NCBI GenBank assembly: GCA_044229535.1
Contig: JBGASU010000001.1
Coordinates: 868,001 to 932,000, forward strand
Length of the DNA: 64,000 bases
From: CAZLFQ01 sp044229535
GTDB lineage: Bacteria; Pseudomonadota; Alphaproteobacteria; Rickettsiales; Midichloriaceae
Direction of reading: 5' to 3'
In this document: piece after piece, positions 45,718-53,224 of the stretch
Layout of the letters: each line of letters begins with the position of its first letter
Position numbering within the stretch: position 1 is the stretch's first letter
Program-made: the position numbers and the translations under genes
The notes under the pieces: generated by a model
What the model was told of the DNA's origin: nothing
Seen by the model: only the letters and a program-made list of their open reading frames with translations
Database searches by the model: none

Positions 45718-46047
45718 ATGAGTGATATTTTTTCACAAATCAAACAAGATATTTCAGAAAACGACGTTGTACTTTACATGAAAGGTACGCCAAAGTTTCC
45801 AAGGTGTGGGTTTTCAAACGTAGTTGTCCAAGTTCTTGGAAGACTTGGTGTTGACTTCAAAGGAGTAGATGTTTTAGAAAATGAAGAAATACGACAAGGC
45901 ATTAAAGATTTTACAAATTGGCCTACAATTCCACAGCTTTACATAAAAGGTGAATTTGTTGGTGGGTGTGATATAGTCAGAGAAATGTATGAATCTGGCG
46001 AGTTAAAAACATTGCTTGATCAGAAAAAAGTAAAAACTAACGTATAG
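45718..46047 (+). CDS. grxD: Monothiol glutaredoxin (Grx4/GrxD type)
   Basis: 109 residues. The CGFS active site is at Cys30 in PKFPRCGFSNVVVQVL; MKGTPK, WPTIPQLYIKGEFVGGCDI complete the family pattern. It binds a 2Fe-2S cluster together with BolA and delivers it to apo-proteins. Part of the efp-bolA-grxD-tauE-TIGR02186 run. Confidence 0.96.
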   Translation: MSDIFSQIKQDISENDVVLYMKGTPKFPRCGFSNVVVQVLGRLGVDFKGVDVLENEEIRQGIKDFTNWPTIPQLYIKGEFVGGCDIVREMYESGELKTLLDQKKVKTNV

Positions 46048-46061
46048 TTTATAGGAAAAAA

Positions 46062-46985
46062 TTGTTCGAAGTATACTTACCAATCGCAGACGTAAAAGCT
46101 GACCTTTTTGTCCTCGTATTCATCGGGATGGCGACAGGAATTCTAAGCGGTATTTTTGGCTTAGGTGGAGGCCTGATTTCGGTTCCTTTCTTAACTATTG
46201 CTGGCGTTCCACCTCAAATTAGCGTTGCGACTGCTACCAACCAAATGACAGCTGGTACATTATCTTCTTGTATCGCTTATGCTAGAAATAAAAGAGTAGA
46301 CTTTAAGCTTGGTTACTCAATGCTCTCAGGTGGGCTACTTGGCAATTTAATTGGTATCTTTGTTTTTAGCCACCTCAAAACCACAGGTAACCTCGATGCC
46401 TTTATATCTATTTCGTTTTTCTTTTTACTTTCAATTATAGGAACTAAAACCGCATATGAAGGAGTGGTAGACATATACAATCATATAAAACGTAATGGCG
46501 AGCATCAAAAACTCGGCAAGCATTCTCATTGGTTTTACAGCATGCCTTTTAGAACAAAGTTCTTATCTATCGAAGAAAAAGTAAGCATCTTGATCCCGTC
46601 ACTAGTTGGTATGATCGGTGGTTTTTTTGTATTGATGCTAGGGATCGGTGGTGGCTTCATTATGATTCCAGCTATGCTTTATTTACTGAGATCCGATGAA
46701 AAATTTATTTCTGGAACAATTCAATTCCAAATAATATTTACAAGTATTTTTGCGACTATCCTCCATGCATTCGCTGGCCATGGGTTAGATATTATACTCT
46801 CTATAATATTAATAATTGCAACTGTCATAGGATCGCAAATAGGAGCTAGAATTGGTATGAATATAAACCCTAAAAAGTTTAGGTTTGTTTTGGCGATTAT
46901 AATACTTTCTATTGCATTAAAAATTGGATTAGATCTGTTTTTAGAGCCAGAAAGTATTTATAAAATTGATCAGCTAGGTAAATAA
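46062..46985 (+). CDS. TauE/SafE family membrane transporter
   Basis: 307 residues, about eight membrane segments in two pseudo-repeats, each with the family's Gly-rich motif: GILSGIFGLGGGLISVPFL and GMIGGFFVLMLGIGGGFIMIPAM. Members export sulfite, taurine-derived or other organic anions. It starts at TTG (46062), 14 bp after grxD, since no ATG precedes the first conserved residues. The following gene is TIGR02186, a standard alphaproteobacterial pairing. Confidence 0.9.
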   Translation: MFEVYLPIADVKADLFVLVFIGMATGILSGIFGLGGGLISVPFLTIAGVPPQISVATATNQMTAGTLSSCIAYARNKRVDFKLGYSMLSGGLLGNLIGIFVFSHLKTTGNLDAFISISFFFLLSIIGTKTAYEGVVDIYNHIKRNGEHQKLGKHSHWFYSMPFRTKFLSIEEKVSILIPSLVGMIGGFFVLMLGIGGGFIMIPAMLYLLRSDEKFISGTIQFQIIFTSIFATILHAFAGHGLDIILSIILIIATVIGSQIGARIGMNINPKKFRFVLAIIILSIALKIGLDLFLEPESIYKIDQLGK

Positions 46986-47722
46986 TGAAAAACGTTTTTC
47001 TCATTATAGCACTTATCTTGATACCGTTTCATAGCAACGCTCTGCTTTACAATATTGACATAACAAAAACTAAAATTGAAAAAAATGCAAATTTCCGTGG
47101 GGAGGAAATTTATTTATCTGGCTTAATTCGAGGCAATGGACAAATTATCGCATCAGTAACAGGGCCAAACAAAGGATATGACATCTGGAAAAAAGAAAAA
47201 AAATTTGGCATGTGGATTAATGCTAAAAGACTACATATCCCTGCGACTTTTAGCTTTTATCAAATTTATGCGACCACCTCTCTTGAAAAAATTACTGACT
47301 ATGACACTCTCCATATCTTAAATCTTAATTTGGATTATAATGATTATTTCACAGTCGAGACATATCCAGATGCTGAGATGAAAGAATTTAACAGAGCCTT
47401 TAAAACATACCAGCAAAAAGTTGGGCAGTATTTAGATTCGATGAATCCTATTGAAGTTATAGGCGGCAGCATTTTCAGAATTAAAATTAAACTCAATGAA
47501 AATGTGCCAGTAGGTGTATATAATATAAAAATAGCTGAATTTGAAAATCGAAAAATAACTCAAACAGAAAACCTGTCTTTTGAAGTTGCACAAACAAAAT
47601 TATATTCTGATATAGATAATTTTGCTGAGAATAATCAAATACTATACTCCCTTCTCGCAGTCTTAATTGCCATATTTGTCGGAGGTACAGTCGGGCTGCT
47701 ATTTAATGGAAACAAAGTATAA
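46985..47722 (+). CDS. TIGR02186 family membrane-anchored protein
   Basis: 245 residues: N-terminal signal peptide (FLIIALILIPFHSNA), a periplasmic domain starting LLYNIDITKTKIEKNANFRGEEIYLSG, and a C-terminal membrane helix (YSLLAVLIAIFVGGTVGLLF). This architecture and its coupling (TAATG overlap) to a TauE/SafE gene identify the alphaproteobacterial TIGR02186 family, whose role is unknown but probably assists the transporter. Confidence 0.85.
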   Translation: MKNVFLIIALILIPFHSNALLYNIDITKTKIEKNANFRGEEIYLSGLIRGNGQIIASVTGPNKGYDIWKKEKKFGMWINAKRLHIPATFSFYQIYATTSLEKITDYDTLHILNLNLDYNDYFTVETYPDAEMKEFNRAFKTYQQKVGQYLDSMNPIEVIGGSIFRIKIKLNENVPVGVYNIKIAEFENRKITQTENLSFEVAQTKLYSDIDNFAENNQILYSLLAVLIAIFVGGTVGLLFNGNKV

Positions 47723-47815
47723 ACCACAACAGATCTAAACATCAGCAAATTTTAATGGTCCTTAGGGGATTGTTATGCTAAATATACTATAACTAGCGTT
47801 TAATTTCGAAATAAA

Positions 47816-49006
47816 ATGCCTAATACTAAGAAGCAAACTGAAACAAAACACCTTAATATAAACTTCGGCCCTCAACATCCCGCAGCGCATGGAGTTCTAA
47901 GGCTTGTGCTTGAAATGGATGGTGAGGTTGTCCACCGTGCCGACCCACACATCGGCCTGCTACACCGTGGCACAGAAAAGCTAATTGAGTATAAAACCTA
48001 TACACAAGCAGTTCCTTATTTCGATCGGCTAGATTATGTTTCTCCAATGTGTCAAGAGCATGCATTTGCTCTTGCTGTAGAAAAGCTTTTAGGTTGTGAA
48101 GTGCCTACACGTGCTAAATACATTAGAGTGATGTTCAGCGAAATTACACGCATATTAAACCACATCCTAAATGTCACAACTTTTGCTTTAGACGTTGGGG
48201 CAATGACACCACTGTTATGGCTATTTGAAGAACGCGAAAAAATGTTAGAGTTTTATGAGCGTGCTAGTGGAGCTCGATTCCACTCTAATTACTTCCGCCC
48301 AGGTGGCGTTTCACAAGACTTACCAGATGGGCTAACTGATGATATAGCTGCAGTTATGAATGGCTTTCCAAAAATGCTTGATGATATGGAAAGCATGCTA
48401 ACTAATAATAGGATTTTCAAACAACGCCTTGTGGACATAGGTGTTGTAACTGCCGAAGAAGCTGTAGCTTGGGGTTTTAGTGGCCCTATGTTAAGGGGAT
48501 CTGGAGTAGCTTGGGACTTACGAAGATCGCAACCTTATGAAGTATATGACAAATTAGATTTCAAAATTCCCGTCGGAAAGAATGGCGATTGTTATGATAG
48601 GTATTTAGTTCGCGTTGAAGAGATGCGAGAGTCTGTAAAAATAGTAAAACAATGCTTGGATAAAATGCCAAGTGGTCCTGTTAGAAGCCTTGATAGAAAA
48701 ATGACTCCACCACCAAGAGCTGAGATGAAGAAATCGATGGAAGCTTTAATCCACCATTTCAAACTATTTACAGAAGGCTATAAAGTCCCAGCAGGTGAAA
48801 CTTATACTGCCGTTGAAACTCCAAAAGGCGAGTTTGGTGTTTACCTTGTATCGGACGGCTCAAACAAACCTTATAGATGTTATATCAGATCAACTGGTTT
48901 TGCTAACCTGCAAGCGTTAGAATTTATGAGCAAAGGGCATATGTTAGCAGACGTAGTTGCTAATATAGGAAGTATGGATATAGTATTTGGCGAAATTGAT
49001 AGGTAG
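47816..49006 (+). CDS. nuoD: NADH-quinone oxidoreductase subunit D
   Basis: 396 residues, 49-kDa subunit of complex I. LNINFGPQHPAAHGVLRLVLEMDGE near the N terminus (split: INFGPQHPAAHGVLRLV), HIGLLHRGTEKL, RLDYVSPMCQEHA and the C-terminal DIVFGEIDR are diagnostic. It forms the quinone-binding site with NuoB. Here only nuoD and nuoE are together; the gene upstream is unrelated, so the nuo operon is split. Confidence 0.98.
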   Translation: MPNTKKQTETKHLNINFGPQHPAAHGVLRLVLEMDGEVVHRADPHIGLLHRGTEKLIEYKTYTQAVPYFDRLDYVSPMCQEHAFALAVEKLLGCEVPTRAKYIRVMFSEITRILNHILNVTTFALDVGAMTPLLWLFEEREKMLEFYERASGARFHSNYFRPGGVSQDLPDGLTDDIAAVMNGFPKMLDDMESMLTNNRIFKQRLVDIGVVTAEEAVAWGFSGPMLRGSGVAWDLRRSQPYEVYDKLDFKIPVGKNGDCYDRYLVRVEEMRESVKIVKQCLDKMPSGPVRSLDRKMTPPPRAEMKKSMEALIHHFKLFTEGYKVPAGETYTAVETPKGEFGVYLVSDGSNKPYRCYIRSTGFANLQALEFMSKGHMLADVVANIGSMDIVFGEIDR

Positions 49007-49010
49007 GAAT

Positions 49011-49697
49011 ATGTCTGGAATGTTTAAAGAAATGAAGTTCAAGCAACCAGCGAGCTTTGAGTTTAATAAAGAAAATTTAGAATTAGTAAAGAAGATCATA
49101 GCAAAATATCCAAAAGGAAAGCAGCAAAGCGCTGTTATGCCATTATTAGATATAGCTCAGCGCCAACACGATAACTGGATACCTACTGCCGCAATGGATT
49201 GCATTGCAACCATGCTAGAAATGCCATTTATAAAAGTATATGAAGTTGCAAGCTTTTATACGATGTATAACAAGCAACCAGTTGGTAAAAACCTTATCCA
49301 AGTTTGCAGAACAACACCTTGCTGGCTCAGAGGCTCTGATGACGTTACCAAGGCATGTAAGGATAGGCTTGGAATTGACGTGGGAGAGACTACAGAAGAT
49401 AACAAGTTTACTATTGTTGAAGTTGAATGTTTAGGAGCTTGTGTAAATGCACCTATGGTGCAGATTAACGATGACTATTATGAAGATCTTAATGCTGAAT
49501 CGATGACCGCAATAATCAACGATTTAGCCAAAGGACAGAAACCTAAAATCGGCTCGCAATCTGGAAGGCAAGCTTCAGCACCTGTTGGCTGGACTAGAGA
49601 AATAAAAGCCGCTACAAAAAGCAGCACAAAATCTAAAGCCAAAGATACCCCAAAACCAAAATCTATTCCTAAAAAACGCTCAACAAAGAAGATATAG
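49011..49697 (+). CDS. nuoE: NADH-quinone oxidoreductase subunit E with Lys-rich C-terminal extension
   Basis: 228 residues from the ATG at 49011, which has AGG at ribosome-binding distance and sits 4 bp after nuoD; an in-frame TTG at 48987 overlaps nuoD and is less likely. The 24-kDa subunit fold is clear: the 2Fe-2S ligands are in CRTTPCWLRG and VECLGACVNAPMVQI. After the conserved domain (about residue 170) a Lys/Ser/Thr/Pro-rich tail of about 55 residues follows, longer than usual. nuoF, which normally comes next, is absent. Confidence 0.95.
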   Translation: MSGMFKEMKFKQPASFEFNKENLELVKKIIAKYPKGKQQSAVMPLLDIAQRQHDNWIPTAAMDCIATMLEMPFIKVYEVASFYTMYNKQPVGKNLIQVCRTTPCWLRGSDDVTKACKDRLGIDVGETTEDNKFTIVEVECLGACVNAPMVQINDDYYEDLNAESMTAIINDLAKGQKPKIGSQSGRQASAPVGWTREIKAATKSSTKSKAKDTPKPKSIPKKRSTKKI

Positions 49698-49701
49698 ATT
49701 T

Positions 49702-49803
49702 ATCGGCAAAATGATCGGCAAAAGTTATGGGTTGAACTTCTTGGAGTGCAGGATTGAAGGTGGTTTTGACGCTTTTTCAAATCGGCAAAATTTGCGGCAA
49801 AAA
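49702..49803. repeat. Short repeated ATCGGCAAAA units after nuoE
   Basis: ATCGGCAAAA occurs at 49702-49711, 49714-49723 and 49781-49790, with a near-copy GCGGCAAAAA at 49794-49803. Between them lies TTGGAGTGCAGGAT (49741-49754), which is matched at 13 of 14 bases at 60266-60279. Spacing is irregular, so this is not a CRISPR array. It may be debris of an old insertion. Confidence 0.5.
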
Positions 49804-49891
49804 TAGCGGTTATTAAAAAATAATTCTCTTTTCATTTCTGTTAAAAAAAGTATCTTGTTATTGTTTTTGATCAATAAAAAGAGAGATTAAC

Positions 49892-50590
49892 ATGCAGCCA
49901 GTTACAACTCAGCCTACTACAGCCTTGACTACAACAAATAATCAAACCGATACAACTCATACCACTACCATTTATCCAAACGATGTTACATGGAAGTCGG
50001 TTGGGGAGTATATTCATCTGTTTAACCAGTGTTGGGAATATTTACCAATACAGTACATGACTAGAGGATATGAGCCTGAAAAATGTCATTTTCAAAGTCA
50101 CAAAACAGTTGCAGACTTTAGTGGTATCGATTATCCGTGCCTTTCTTTAAAAGAAGAATTTTCAGTTTATGTAGCAAAAGTGGATAAGCTGAGTGATTAT
50201 ATTTGCCCAAGATCTGATTTAGCCAAAGTTTTTGATGCAAGAGGCAATGATTATGAACGCTATGATGACGCAAATTATATAAATCAATTGCTAATAGGTA
50301 GCACTTCTATTTCCATAGCGACAGTTGGTGTATCACTTGCTGTAGCAGCTTTCTCCGCACTAAATAAAGCTGATATACCAGACACTGAAGGTATTAGTTG
50401 TACAACAACATATTGGCTTCCGCTTACTTTACTAGCTTCTTCTATAGTGCCAATTATTACAGGAAGTATAACAGCTGCTGCATGGGCTAATGATGACCTT
50501 ACTTCTGGTGGTAAAGATTGTATCGAATATCACCTTTTACAAGACATGGGGCAACTCGCTCATAATGTGACAGGGATAGATTATTTGTAG
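49892..50590 (+). CDS. Unknown membrane protein with Thr-rich N terminus
   Basis: 232 residues. The first ~30 residues are strikingly threonine-rich (TTQPTTALTTTNNQTDTTHT), then a soluble region with six cysteines, then two hydrophobic segments near residues 130-155 (LLIGSTSISIATVGVSLAVAAF) and 175-198 (LPLTLLASSIVPIITGSITAA). No signal peptide. GAGAGA precedes the ATG as a ribosome-binding site. The family is unknown; the layout is that of small lineage-specific membrane or secreted proteins. A palindromic repeat lies just past its stop. Confidence 0.6.
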   Translation: MQPVTTQPTTALTTTNNQTDTTHTTTIYPNDVTWKSVGEYIHLFNQCWEYLPIQYMTRGYEPEKCHFQSHKTVADFSGIDYPCLSLKEEFSVYVAKVDKLSDYICPRSDLAKVFDARGNDYERYDDANYINQLLIGSTSISIATVGVSLAVAAFSALNKADIPDTEGISCTTTYWLPLTLLASSIVPIITGSITAAAWANDDLTSGGKDCIEYHLLQDMGQLAHNVTGIDYL

Positions 50591-50608
50591 GCTTATTGGT
50601 TTTCTTCT

Positions 50609-50623
50609 GGATTCGAAGAATCC
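50609..50623. repeat. Small perfect hairpin next to palindromic copy 2
   Basis: GGATTC-GAA-GAATCC, a 6-bp stem with a 3-nt loop, lies directly against the outer arm of the larger palindrome that starts at 50624. Confidence 0.5.
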
Positions 50624-50693
50624 ATTAATGTGTGCTCGAATTTGCTTAAAGACCGCTTCGCGGGCAAATTCGCCCCCCAACGCACACATTAAT
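50624..50693 (-). repeat. Structured palindromic element, copy 2 (downstream of dusB)
   Basis: Outer stem ATTAATGTGTGC (50624-50635) with GCACACATTAAT (50682-50693); middle stem CGAATTTGC (50637-50645) with GCAAATTCG (50664-50672); inner stem CCGC (50653-50656) with GCGG (50660-50663) around TTC. The middle stem and the CGCCCCCCA block match copy 1 at 29462-29531; outer and inner stems differ in sequence but remain paired. About 25 bp past the dusB stop. Confidence 0.8.
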
Positions 50694-50717
50694 TACTTCT
50701 TCTCATCAACAATTAAC

Positions 50718-51686
50718 CTAAGCAGCTTCAAAAAACTCTTTAATAGCAGCCAAGACTTCTTTAGGTTCAGAGATCTTATTTATCTTCGATCTAAACTCGG
50801 CAGAGTTTTTCATACCAGCACTATACCAACCAAGATGTTTGCGCGACATCATAACTCCTGTGTGTTCACCGTAGTATGAAAGATTGTCTTCATAGTGCTC
50901 TAAAATCGCATCCATCTTTTCTTTTAAAGATGGATCAGGCAACTCTTCCTTATGAAGAATATAATGAGCAATTTGGTTTATTAGCCAAGGCTTACCATAT
51001 GCACCGCGGCCAATCATCACCCCATCTGCACCAGACTGCTCTAAAGCAGTTACTGCCGACTTAATACATTTAATATCACCGTTTACCACAACTGGGATTT
51101 TTACACTATCTTTAACAGATCTTACAAAACTCCAGTCTGCAGAACCTGTATAAAATTGGCAGCGCGTTCTACCATGAACTGTGAGCATTTTTATACCTGC
51201 ATCCTCAGCAATTTTCGCAAGGTTTGGAGCATTTCTATTATCATGATCCCAACCAGTCCTCATCTTCATGGTAACAGGGATTTTTACAGCTTTAACTGTT
51301 GCTTCTAAAATCTTTCCAGCTTTTACTTCGTCACGCATTAGGTGCGAGCCAGAGTAACTATTAACAACTTTTTTTGCAGGGCAACCAAAGTTTATATCGA
51401 TAATTTTCGCACCGAATCCTTCATTCAGCTTTGCAGCTTCACCCATTATGTCAGGCTCACAACCTGCTAGCTGCACGGAAGTAAGCCCGCCTTCTTGATC
51501 AAACTCACACTTTTGCATGGATTGTTTAGAGTGCACTATCATAGCGCGGCTTGCAATCATCTCGGTCACGAGTAGTGGTGCACCAAATTTTCTGACCACT
51601 TTTCGGTATGGCTTATCAGTCACGCCAGACATAGGGGCGAGAATTACTGGAGCAGATAATTCGTACTGATCAATTTTGATAGACAT
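50718..51686 (-). CDS. dusB: tRNA-dihydrouridine synthase DusB
   Basis: 322 residues, FMN-binding TIM barrel. APMSGVTDKPYRKVVRKFG at the start, INFGCPAKKVVNSYSGSHLMRD (catalytic Cys in the GCPAKK segment), TVHGRTRCQFYTG, and GADGVMIGRGAYGKPWL are DusB signatures. It reduces uridine to dihydrouridine in tRNA D-loops. Converges with the Thr-rich membrane protein gene and is divergent from porin 1, with 171 bp between. Confidence 0.96.
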   Translation of the reverse strand: MSIKIDQYELSAPVILAPMSGVTDKPYRKVVRKFGAPLLVTEMIASRAMIVHSKQSMQKCEFDQEGGLTSVQLAGCEPDIMGEAAKLNEGFGAKIIDINFGCPAKKVVNSYSGSHLMRDEVKAGKILEATVKAVKIPVTMKMRTGWDHDNRNAPNLAKIAEDAGIKMLTVHGRTRCQFYTGSADWSFVRSVKDSVKIPVVVNGDIKCIKSAVTALEQSGADGVMIGRGAYGKPWLINQIAHYILHKEELPDPSLKEKMDAILEHYEDNLSYYGEHTGVMMSRKHLGWYSAGMKNSAEFRSKINKISEPKEVLAAIKEFFEAA

Positions 51687-51822
51687 ATTTAAAATAAAAA
51701 TTTAGTTGAGTTTAGCAAATTATTGCCTTTAAAGCAACTCAGAGTGTTGCTAAAAAACTACAGTCCTGTGTGAATTTCCAGCATCTTCGGCATAAAACCT
51801 TTTTATTTATGAGTTAAGTTAA

Positions 51823-51828
51823 TATAAT
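51823..51828 (+). promoter_or_regulatory. -10 element (TATAATGCGC) before porin 1
   Basis: TATAAT at 51823-51828 followed by GCGC, 29 bp before the ATG. No convincing -35 is seen. The same arrangement (TATTATGCGC) precedes porin 2. Confidence 0.45.
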
Positions 51829-51857
51829 GCGCAGCAAATTAACAATATTCGGTATTT

Positions 51858-53084
51858 ATGAAAAGATTTATATTCTCGGCACTTATGGCTTCAATTGCAT
51901 CAAGTGCAGTTGCAGCAGAAGCACCAAAAGTAAAATTAGGTGGAGAAATTGGTACACAGGTTTTCTATAGAAGTCAGAAATCTCCATATGATGCAATTCA
52001 AGATAAAGACAATACTGCGAAAGGTAGCAAACTTCACAAATCTGGAATCGTAAATGACACACGAATAACTGTCCAAGCTGATGGCAATCATAACGGTTTA
52101 AAGTATGGTGGCATGATTAAACTCTTTGCGGACACTTCTGCTAGTTCATCAGGAAATGAAAACAATGCTGATGAAGTTTATACTTATTTAGAAAGCAAGT
52201 TCGGTAGATTTGAAGGGGCAAACACAAAAAGTGCATCACACAATATGGCTATTCAAGGATCTAGCATTGCTCGTGCAACTGGTGGTATTGATGGAGACAC
52301 TAACTTAGTCTTCAATGGCAATACCATAAATAACCTAAATAGTCTGGGTGATAATTTTGGGAATGATAAATACTTTGTCTTCTCTCCAGGACTTCCTACA
52401 TTCTGTAAGTGCAGTTCGCGTGCAAACAAATTAGTTTACTACACTCCAAAATTTAATGGTCTACAGTTTGGCGTAAGTTATATAATGGACCCGAGCTTAC
52501 TTGGCACTCTTTCAGAAACTCATAAAAAGACAAGAACGACTGGAAGTGGCTTTAAGGATGCTGTTGATGCAACCATTAGATATGATGGCAAAGTTAATGA
52601 TATTGCTTACGGATTGTCTCTTTCAGGAGAAACAGCAAAAGCTAAAAATGGAAGTAGCAAACCTGATAGAGAAGGCATTAAGGCTTGGGTATTAGGTGGT
52701 AAAGTTGAGTATAAAGGCTTCTCAGTTGCTGCTTCTTATGCTGATTGGATGAATACAGGTCGCCCAAAATCTAAGCTCGCAGGAGCAAAATTCGGCTCTA
52801 AACATTGGACTACAGGTGTTGCATACGAAAAAGATAGATTCGGTGTGAGTGCTACATATATAGAATCTAAAAATGCAAATGCATATGTCGGTGATGCGGT
52901 AGCTCAGGCATCTCAAGATAAGTCATATAATACATTCAAGATGTTATCTCTAGGTGCAGACTATAAAGTGGCCGAAGGACTTTTAACTTACGTAGAAGTT
53001 TCTCCGTTTAAATTCAACAGAGCAGCTTCGGCTGTAAACAACAAAGGAACTGTTGTTCTAGCTGGTTCGAAAATTAAGTTCTAG
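51858..53084 (+). CDS. Outer-membrane porin (paralogue 1)
   Basis: 408 residues. Signal peptide (IFSALMASIASSAVAAEA), then a Gly-rich beta-barrel pattern: APKVKLGGEIGTQVFYRSQK, GLKYGGMIKLFADTSAS, VYYTPKFNGLQFGVSYI-like strands and a terminal FNRAASAVNNKGTVVLAGSKIKF ending in Phe, as outer-membrane barrels do. A loop holds the pair CKC (TFCKCSSRANK). The fold matches Gram-negative porins of the alphaproteobacterial type. Followed by a strong terminator. Paralogue of the next gene. Confidence 0.88.
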   Translation: MKRFIFSALMASIASSAVAAEAPKVKLGGEIGTQVFYRSQKSPYDAIQDKDNTAKGSKLHKSGIVNDTRITVQADGNHNGLKYGGMIKLFADTSASSSGNENNADEVYTYLESKFGRFEGANTKSASHNMAIQGSSIARATGGIDGDTNLVFNGNTINNLNSLGDNFGNDKYFVFSPGLPTFCKCSSRANKLVYYTPKFNGLQFGVSYIMDPSLLGTLSETHKKTRTTGSGFKDAVDATIRYDGKVNDIAYGLSLSGETAKAKNGSSKPDREGIKAWVLGGKVEYKGFSVAASYADWMNTGRPKSKLAGAKFGSKHWTTGVAYEKDRFGVSATYIESKNANAYVGDAVAQASQDKSYNTFKMLSLGADYKVAEGLLTYVEVSPFKFNRAASAVNNKGTVVLAGSKIKF

Positions 53085-53101
53085 TTCTTTCTAACAATAT
53101 T

Positions 53102-53140
53102 AAAGCCTGAGAGACATCAAAAATCTCTCAGGCTTTTTTT
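53102..53140 (+). terminator. Rho-independent terminator after porin 1
   Basis: Perfect 13-bp stem AAAGCCTGAGAGA (53102-53114) with TCTCTCAGGCTTT (53124-53136), 9-nt loop, and a run of seven T from 53134. The best terminator in the window. Confidence 0.92.
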
Positions 53141-53190
53141 GTTTTAAAATAAATTTCAGTTATGTACTTCCATCAAAGGCAAATGTGTAT

Positions 53191-53196
53191 TATTAT
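53191..53196 (+). promoter_or_regulatory. -10 element (TATTATGCGC) before porin 2
   Basis: TATTAT at 53191-53196 followed by GCGC, 28 bp before the porin 2 ATG, mirroring the porin 1 arrangement. No clear -35. Confidence 0.4.
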
Positions 53197-53224
53197 GCGC
53201 CCATAAATTATATATGAGTTCTGC

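Noticed and set aside
48987..49010. TTG start for nuoE inside nuoD
   Set aside because: The ATG at 49011 has AGG at the right distance and does not overlap nuoD.
49702..49803. CRISPR array from the ATCGGCAAAA repeats
   Set aside because: The unit is only 10 bp, spacing is irregular (2, 57 and 3 bp), and no cas genes are nearby.
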